A program made the translations under genes and the position numbers. A DNA stretch of 64,000 nt, taken from positions 29,000 to 92,999 of the forward strand of contig JBJDYV010000089.1 of assembly GCA_051867655.1 (NCBI GenBank). Direction: 5' to 3'. The notes beneath the pieces were generated by a model. It saw only the letters and a program-made list of their open reading frames with translations. It did not search any database and was not told where the DNA came from. This document shows, in pieces, positions 60,325 to 64,000 of this stretch (positions within the stretch are counted from its first letter, which is position 1; every line of letters starts with the position of its first letter). Source of the stretch: JAJPXI01 sp051867655 (GTDB lineage Bacteria; Bacillota; Clostridia; Oscillospirales; Oscillospiraceae).

Positions 60325-61071
60325 TCACAATACCTTGCTCAGGAAATCGATGGTGCGGGGCTCCTTCGGATGGTTGATGACCTCGTCGGGCGTGCCCTCC
60401 TCCACGATATAGCCGCCTTCCATAAAGACGACACGGCTGGCGACCTCACGGGCGAAGCCGATCTCATGGGTGACGACGACCATCGTCATGCCCTCCCGGG
60501 CAAGGTTCTGCATGACCTGGAGCACCTCACCGACCATTTCGGGGTCCAAAGCGGAGGTGGGCTCGTCAAACAGCATGATGTCGGGATTCATGGCCAGCGC
60601 GCGGGCGATGGCCACACGCTGCTTCTGGCCGCCGGAAAGCTGCGCCGGATAGGCGCCGGCCTTGTCGGCCAGCCCGACGCGCTTGAGCAGCCTCATGGCG
60701 TTTTCCCTTGCCTCGGCCTTGGAGGACTTTTTCAGCTCGGTGGGCGCCAGCATCATGTTGCCCATGACGTCCAGATTATTGAACAGGTTGAAAAGCTGGA
60801 ACACCATGCCCACGTTTTCCCGCACCTTATTAATATTGGTGTGCTTGTCGGTAATGTCATAGCCGTCCACCACAACGGTGCCGGCGGTGATGTCCTCCAG
60901 CCGGTTGAGGCAGCGCAGGAAGGTAGACTTGCCGCTGCCGGAAGGCCCCAAAATGACGACCACTTCACCCTCATGGATGTCGATGGAGATGTCCTTGAGG
61001 ACCTCCAGCTTGCCGAAGTTCTTTTTCAGGTGGGAGACATGGATCTTTACCTTGTCATTATTCACGGCCAC
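60325..61071 (-). CDS. Polar amino acid ABC importer ATPase (GlnQ-like)
   Basis: 248 residues. Walker A GPSGSGKSTFLRCLN, signature LSGGQKQRVAIARAL, Walker B IMLFDEPTSALDPEMV and H-loop VTHEIGFA; the SALDPE pattern is typical of amino acid importers. The GTG at 61071 follows AGGAGG by 7 nt and overlaps the permease end by 14 bp; a second GTG 6 bp later is possible. Confidence 0.93.
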   Translation of the reverse strand: MAVNNDKVKIHVSHLKKNFGKLEVLKDISIDIHEGEVVVILGPSGSGKSTFLRCLNRLEDITAGTVVVDGYDITDKHTNINKVRENVGMVFQLFNLFNNLDVMGNMMLAPTELKKSSKAEARENAMRLLKRVGLADKAGAYPAQLSGGQKQRVAIARALAMNPDIMLFDEPTSALDPEMVGEVLQVMQNLAREGMTMVVVTHEIGFAREVASRVVFMEGGYIVEEGTPDEVINHPKEPRTIDFLSKVL

Positions 61072-61732
61072 GGTTGAGCCTCCTCTCCAGCGTCTTTGCA
61101 AGCCGGGACAGGATGGTGATGACGATCAGGTACATCACACCCACGATAAACCAGACCTGAAATGACATCATGGTGTTCGCCACCACGTTTTTCGCCGTAT
61201 TGACCAGCTCCGGGAAACCGATGACCGACAGGATGGAGGTATCCTTCAGCGTAATGATGAACTGGTTGATGATGGAGGGGATCATGGTGCGGATCGCCTG
61301 CGGCAGCACCACCTTCTGCATGGCCTTCCAATAGGGCAGGCCCAGGCTGCGGGCGGCCTCCATCTGGCCCTTGTCCACGCTCTGGATACCGGCACGGATG
61401 ATCTCGGCCATGTAAGCGCCGCAGTTGAGCGCCAGTGCGATGGTGCCGGCCTGCAAGGACGAGAGCGTAAACCCGCCGATCTGCATGATGTTGTTCAGCA
61501 GATACGGTATGCCAAAGTAGATAAAGAACGCCAGCACGATCATGGGTACGCCGCGGATCACATCCACAAACACGGTGGAAATGACATTGCAGGCACGGTT
61601 TTTCACCACGCTCAGCAGGCCGAAGATCAGGCCCAGGATGCAAGCGAAGAACAGGCCGCACAATGCCAGCAACAGCGTTTGCCCCATTGCGCGCAGTAGC
61701 AGAGACCCGTAGACGGTGATGATTCTGACCAC
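61058..61732 (-). CDS. Polar amino acid ABC importer permease
   Basis: 224 residues with about five helices; GMGQTLLLALCG-type start (AMGQTLLLALC), the IRGVPMIVLAFFIYFG segment and the EAA loop EAARSLGLPYWKAMQKVVLPQAIR are diagnostic for HisM/GlnP permeases. One permease gene is present, so a homodimer is expected. It lies 68 bp after the binding-protein gene, with an imperfect GC hairpin at about 61757-61786 between. Confidence 0.94.
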   Translation of the reverse strand: MVRIITVYGSLLLRAMGQTLLLALCGLFFACILGLIFGLLSVVKNRACNVISTVFVDVIRGVPMIVLAFFIYFGIPYLLNNIMQIGGFTLSSLQAGTIALALNCGAYMAEIIRAGIQSVDKGQMEAARSLGLPYWKAMQKVVLPQAIRTMIPSIINQFIITLKDTSILSVIGFPELVNTAKNVVANTMMSFQVWFIVGVMYLIVITILSRLAKTLERRLNRGRE

Positions 61733-61800
61733 AGGGCAGAACTCCTTTCAGAACCAAGGGGGCACCGGAACAAACCGGCACCCCCGGGAATTATCGATTA

Positions 61801-62577
61801 TCAGCCCAGGTATTTGGCGATGATCTCGTCGTACTTGCCGTTGGCCTTGATGTTGGCCAGGCCGGCGTTGAACAGGTCGATCAGCTCCTGGTTATCGGCA
61901 TTGAAGATGGCAAAGCCGTAGTCTCCGCCCTCATTCTCCGTGCCTTCCACGATCTTCAGAGCCAGGTCGCCCGACTTGATGGAGTCGGTCATAACGGGGG
62001 TGTCCTCGAAGCAGGCCACGACCTGACCGCCCAGAACAGCCTGATACATGGTGGGCGAATCCTCGAAGTAGGTGATCTTGAAGCCATACTCATCCTTCAG
62101 GCTCTCGGCATAATCGGCGCCCTTCGTACCGGTCTTGACGGCGACCGTCTTGCCGGACAGCTCTCCAAAGCCGGCGATGGTGGAATCCGCGGCCACGGTC
62201 ATGCTCTGGGTGGCGGTGTAATAGCCGTCGGAGAAGATCCAGCCGCTCTCCTTACGCTCGTCGGTAATGGAAGCGCCGGCGATCATACCGTCAGCCTGTC
62301 CGGCCTGGCAGGCGGCGATGGCGGCATCCCAGCCCAGGCTCTTCAGCTCATACTGGAAGCCCTGATCCTCCGCGATCGCGGCCAGGATATCGACGTCAAT
62401 GCCGACAAAATTGCCGGAGGCGTCGGTGTATTCAAAGGGTCTGAACACGGTGTCGGAGGCGATGACCCACACCTTGTCGCTGTCCGCCTTGTCGGAGCCC
62501 TTCCCGTCGGAAGAGGAGCAGGCAGCCAGCCCCAATGCCAAACCGGCGGCCAGAAGCAGGGAAAGTATTCTTTTCAT
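61801..62577 (-). CDS. Amino acid ABC substrate-binding lipoprotein
   Basis: 258 residues of the family 3 solute-binding proteins. Signal MKRILSLLLAAGLALGLAACSSS has the lipid-anchored cysteine at 20. The mature part has DTVFRPFEYTDASGNFVGIDVDILAAIAE and GKTVAVKTGTKGADYAESL. It binds a polar amino acid such as glutamine, cystine or arginine. ATG 62577 follows GGAGAAAATG; the longer frame would run through the leader and is not used. First gene of the three-gene operon. Confidence 0.94.
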   Translation of the reverse strand: MKRILSLLLAAGLALGLAACSSSDGKGSDKADSDKVWVIASDTVFRPFEYTDASGNFVGIDVDILAAIAEDQGFQYELKSLGWDAAIAACQAGQADGMIAGASITDERKESGWIFSDGYYTATQSMTVAADSTIAGFGELSGKTVAVKTGTKGADYAESLKDEYGFKITYFEDSPTMYQAVLGGQVVACFEDTPVMTDSIKSGDLALKIVEGTENEGGDYGFAIFNADNQELIDLFNAGLANIKANGKYDEIIAKYLG

Positions 62578-62657
62578 TGTACATTTTCTCCTTTTTTCAA
62601 GTTTTTTAGGTCGGAATCGATTGGTATGTACACAATCCGTCAACCCTATAACGCAAC

Positions 62658-62692
62658 AGGCGATAGCAGTATTCAGATACCCGCTATCGCCT
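62658..62692. promoter_or_regulatory. Inverted repeat in the 5' leader of the amino acid ABC operon
   Basis: AGGCGATAGC, 15 bases, GCTATCGCCT: perfect 10-bp arms, starting about 9 nt after the predicted +1. It may be an operator or a leader hairpin. Confidence 0.5.
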
Positions 62693-62707
62693 ACGATGCT
62701 GAATAAC

Positions 62708-62736
62708 ATTATAGGCTAAAATGTCCTTGCCGTCAA
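62708..62736 (-). promoter_or_regulatory. Amino acid ABC operon promoter
   Basis: Minus strand TTGACG (62736-62731), 17-bp spacer, TATAAT (62713-62708). Confidence 0.8.
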
Positions 62737-62766
62737 GCAAAAAGACCGCTTTCCGCAAAAATCCGG

Positions 62767-63357
62767 TCAAATATATTCCGCCGCTTTCAAAACCTGTTCC
62801 AGGGCGGCATCGATCCCCAACCGGCTGGTGCACAGCGTCAGGTCATAGTTGGTCGCATCGTCGTAGCGGTGCCCGGTATAGCGGGTGCAGTAGGCGTTGC
62901 GCGCCTTATCGACAGCCCGGATGTCCGACCGCAGCTTCTCTGGCGCGGTATCGGGCATGAGACCGCTCATCCGTCGGGCACGCCACTCAAAATCGGCGTG
63001 GATGAACACCCGCAGGCAATGGTCAAACTCCCGCAGGATATAGTCCGCATTGCGTCCGACGATCACGCAGCTCTCTTTGTCCGCCATTTCACGGATCGCC
63101 TTCACCTGCGCCTCCCACAGCTTGTCGCTCAGAGGCCGGTTGTAAAAGTCAAACAGGCTCTGCGTGAAGCCGAAATCAGCGGGTACACGTTCGTCCCAGC
63201 GGCGCACCTCCTCCGGGGAAAGCCCGGCCGAGGCTTTGGCGGTACGCAGGATCAGATCTTTGTTATAAAACGGGATCCCCAGAGCCTTTGCGGCACGCCG
63301 GCCGATCTCTCCGCCGCCCGCGCCGAACTGCCGGCTGATGGTAATGATCTTTTTCAT
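62767..63357 (-). CDS. Cytidylate kinase-like protein
   Basis: 196 residues. MKKIITISRQFGAGGGEIGRRAAKAL is a P-loop-like start of the cytidylate-kinase-like family 2, with YNKDLI, CVIVGRNADYIL and FIHADFEWRARRM. It is shorter and more divergent than true Cmk; the role is unknown. It may form an operon with ruvX upstream (27 bp apart). Confidence 0.85.
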   Translation of the reverse strand: MKKIITISRQFGAGGGEIGRRAAKALGIPFYNKDLILRTAKASAGLSPEEVRRWDERVPADFGFTQSLFDFYNRPLSDKLWEAQVKAIREMADKESCVIVGRNADYILREFDHCLRVFIHADFEWRARRMSGLMPDTAPEKLRSDIRAVDKARNAYCTRYTGHRYDDATNYDLTLCTSRLGIDAALEQVLKAAEYI

Positions 63358-63384
63358 CCGCTTCCCCTTCCTTTTTCATCCATT

Positions 63385-63810
63385 TTATGTTTGATTGCGC
63401 AGGAAGGTCAGGTACCCTTCCAGGATCAGAGATGCTGCCACTGCGTCCACATTCTTTTTGTGGTCCTTCATTTTCTTGCCCCCGGTGTGGAGGATGGCGT
63501 GGGCCTCCACGGTGGTGCGCCGCTCGTCCCACAAGACCGGCTTCAGGCCGGTCTCTCGCTCCAGCAGCCCGGCAAAGGCCCGGTACAGCTCCGCCCGGGC
63601 GCCCTCGGTGCCGTCCATGTTGCGGGGAAAGCCCAGCACCAGCGTTTCCGCGCCGTGCTCCTTCGCAATTTTGCCCACCTCGGCCGCCACCTGCTCCGCC
63701 TTCCGCCCATGGACGACGGTGGTGAAACCGGCCAGCATCCCCAGGGCGTCGGAAACGGCCACCCCCGTGCGGGCGTCGCCGTAGTCAATCGCCATAATGC
63801 GCATATCCAT
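63385..63810 (-). CDS. ruvX: RuvX/YqgF Holliday-junction resolvase-like protein
   Basis: 141 residues. AIDYGDARTGVAVSD carries the first catalytic Asp of the RNase H fold, LVLGFPRNMDGTEG the second site, DERRTTVEA the third and DAVAASLILEGYL the last. YqgF proteins process pre-16S rRNA ends and possibly Holliday junctions. The start could be ATG 63810 or ATG 63804; neither has a strong ribosome site. Confidence 0.92.
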   Translation of the reverse strand: MDMRIMAIDYGDARTGVAVSDALGMLAGFTTVVHGRKAEQVAAEVGKIAKEHGAETLVLGFPRNMDGTEGARAELYRAFAGLLERETGLKPVLWDERRTTVEAHAILHTGGKKMKDHKKNVDAVAASLILEGYLTFLRNQT

Positions 63811-63840
63811 CACTTCCCGCTTGATTTTCTTTTCTGCACT

Positions 63841-63870
63841 ACTATAATCTGAAAAACTTCCCGCTGTCAA
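63841..63870 (-). promoter_or_regulatory. ruvX promoter
   Basis: Minus strand TTGACA (63870-63865), 18-bp spacer, TATAGT (63846-63841). Confidence 0.7.
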
Positions 63871-63883
63871 GGCAAAAAAGTGG

Positions 63884-63912
63884 TTGACAAGCCGCAAAAG
63901 GCGTGATACTAT
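63884..63912 (+). promoter_or_regulatory. Plus-strand promoter at the right edge
   Basis: TTGACA (63884-63889), 17-bp spacer, TACTAT (63907-63912). It reads out of the window; the 88 bases after it contain only a 13-codon frame, so its gene lies beyond the edge. Confidence 0.65.
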
Positions 63913-64000
63913 GTTTGTACCTATGAAAAGGGGCTCTTTTTTTGTGCGCATTTTTACGGGATGACGCTCAAAACCCCTCCGCCCGCACAAGGCACATAGG

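Noticed and set aside
63918..63960. 13-codon frame after the plus-strand promoter at the right edge
   Set aside because: Too short to judge at the edge and no ribosome site seen; it may belong to a leader of a gene outside the window.

Overview
The window looks like a chromosome segment of a high-GC, anaerobic, spore-forming Clostridia member, most likely an Oscillospiraceae/Ruminococcaceae-type gut bacterium (Flavonifractor, Lawsonibacter, Intestinimonas or Oscillibacter-like). This is inferred from gene content and style: SpoVAD/SpoVAE, YlmC, AddAB instead of RecBCD, PdxST, an Rrf2 regulator beside cysK, strong AGGAGG ribosome sites, frequent ATGA/TAATG overlaps and TTGACA-17-TATAAT promoters. 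No tRNA, rRNA, CRISPR array, prophage or insertion sequence was recognised.

Layout. (1) 1-8.8 kb, sulfur amino acid and vitamin B6 block: partial metY (minus) behind a leader ORF and terminator; a plus-strand operon of a stand-alone MetH reactivation domain, a MetH without that domain, and a fused homocysteine methyltransferase/MTHFR; pdxST; cysK; and an Rrf2 regulator. Dyads of the form ATAAACC-N13-GGTTTAT lie on the transcription starts of metY, cysK and rrf2, which suggests a local sulfur regulon. (2) 8.8-15.4 kb, housekeeping: rpsB-tsf, ylmC, then a plus-strand run of small enzymes (permuted papain-like amidase, HD phosphohydrolase, NIF3 C-terminal-like protein, YaaA, alpha/beta hydrolase) and three small minus-strand proteins. 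(3) 15.5-30 kb, accessory block, all minus except one 74-codon gene: YczE-like membrane protein, LysR regulator, two copies of an AprA-like flavoprotein with an AprB-like ferredoxin, an MFS transporter and a complete Opp-type ABC importer. One flavoprotein/ferredoxin pair follows the MFS gene, the other follows the importer genes. The copies share a 905-bp tract in which I found no differences. (4) 30.4-39.9 kb: dnaG-rpoD, dgt, YigZ, a GNAT enzyme, an MFS exporter, an unassigned RNA of about 215 nt with its own promoter and terminator, hflX, a flavin reductase and rpmE. (5) 40-56 kb: addBA, a GH3 glycosidase, an esterase, guaB, an acyl-ACP thioesterase with a CpXC-type zinc protein, spoVAD-spoVAE and a TauE/SafE exporter split into two half-genes. 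(6) 56-64 kb: a response regulator, ABC-2 transporter and histidine kinase cluster, a polar amino acid ABC importer, a cytidylate-kinase-like protein and ruvX.

The best candidate for an undescribed system is the 15.5-30 kb block. It pairs substrate import (Opp importer, MFS carrier) with a cytoplasmic FAD plus 2x[4Fe-4S] oxidoreductase in two paralogous forms, and has a LysR regulator alongside. No ATP sulfurylase, QmoABC or DsrAB is visible here, so sulfate respiration is not supported and the substrate is unknown. Other leads are the three-site Rrf2 operator, the leader ORF and attenuator before metY, and the structured RNA upstream of the MFS exporter.
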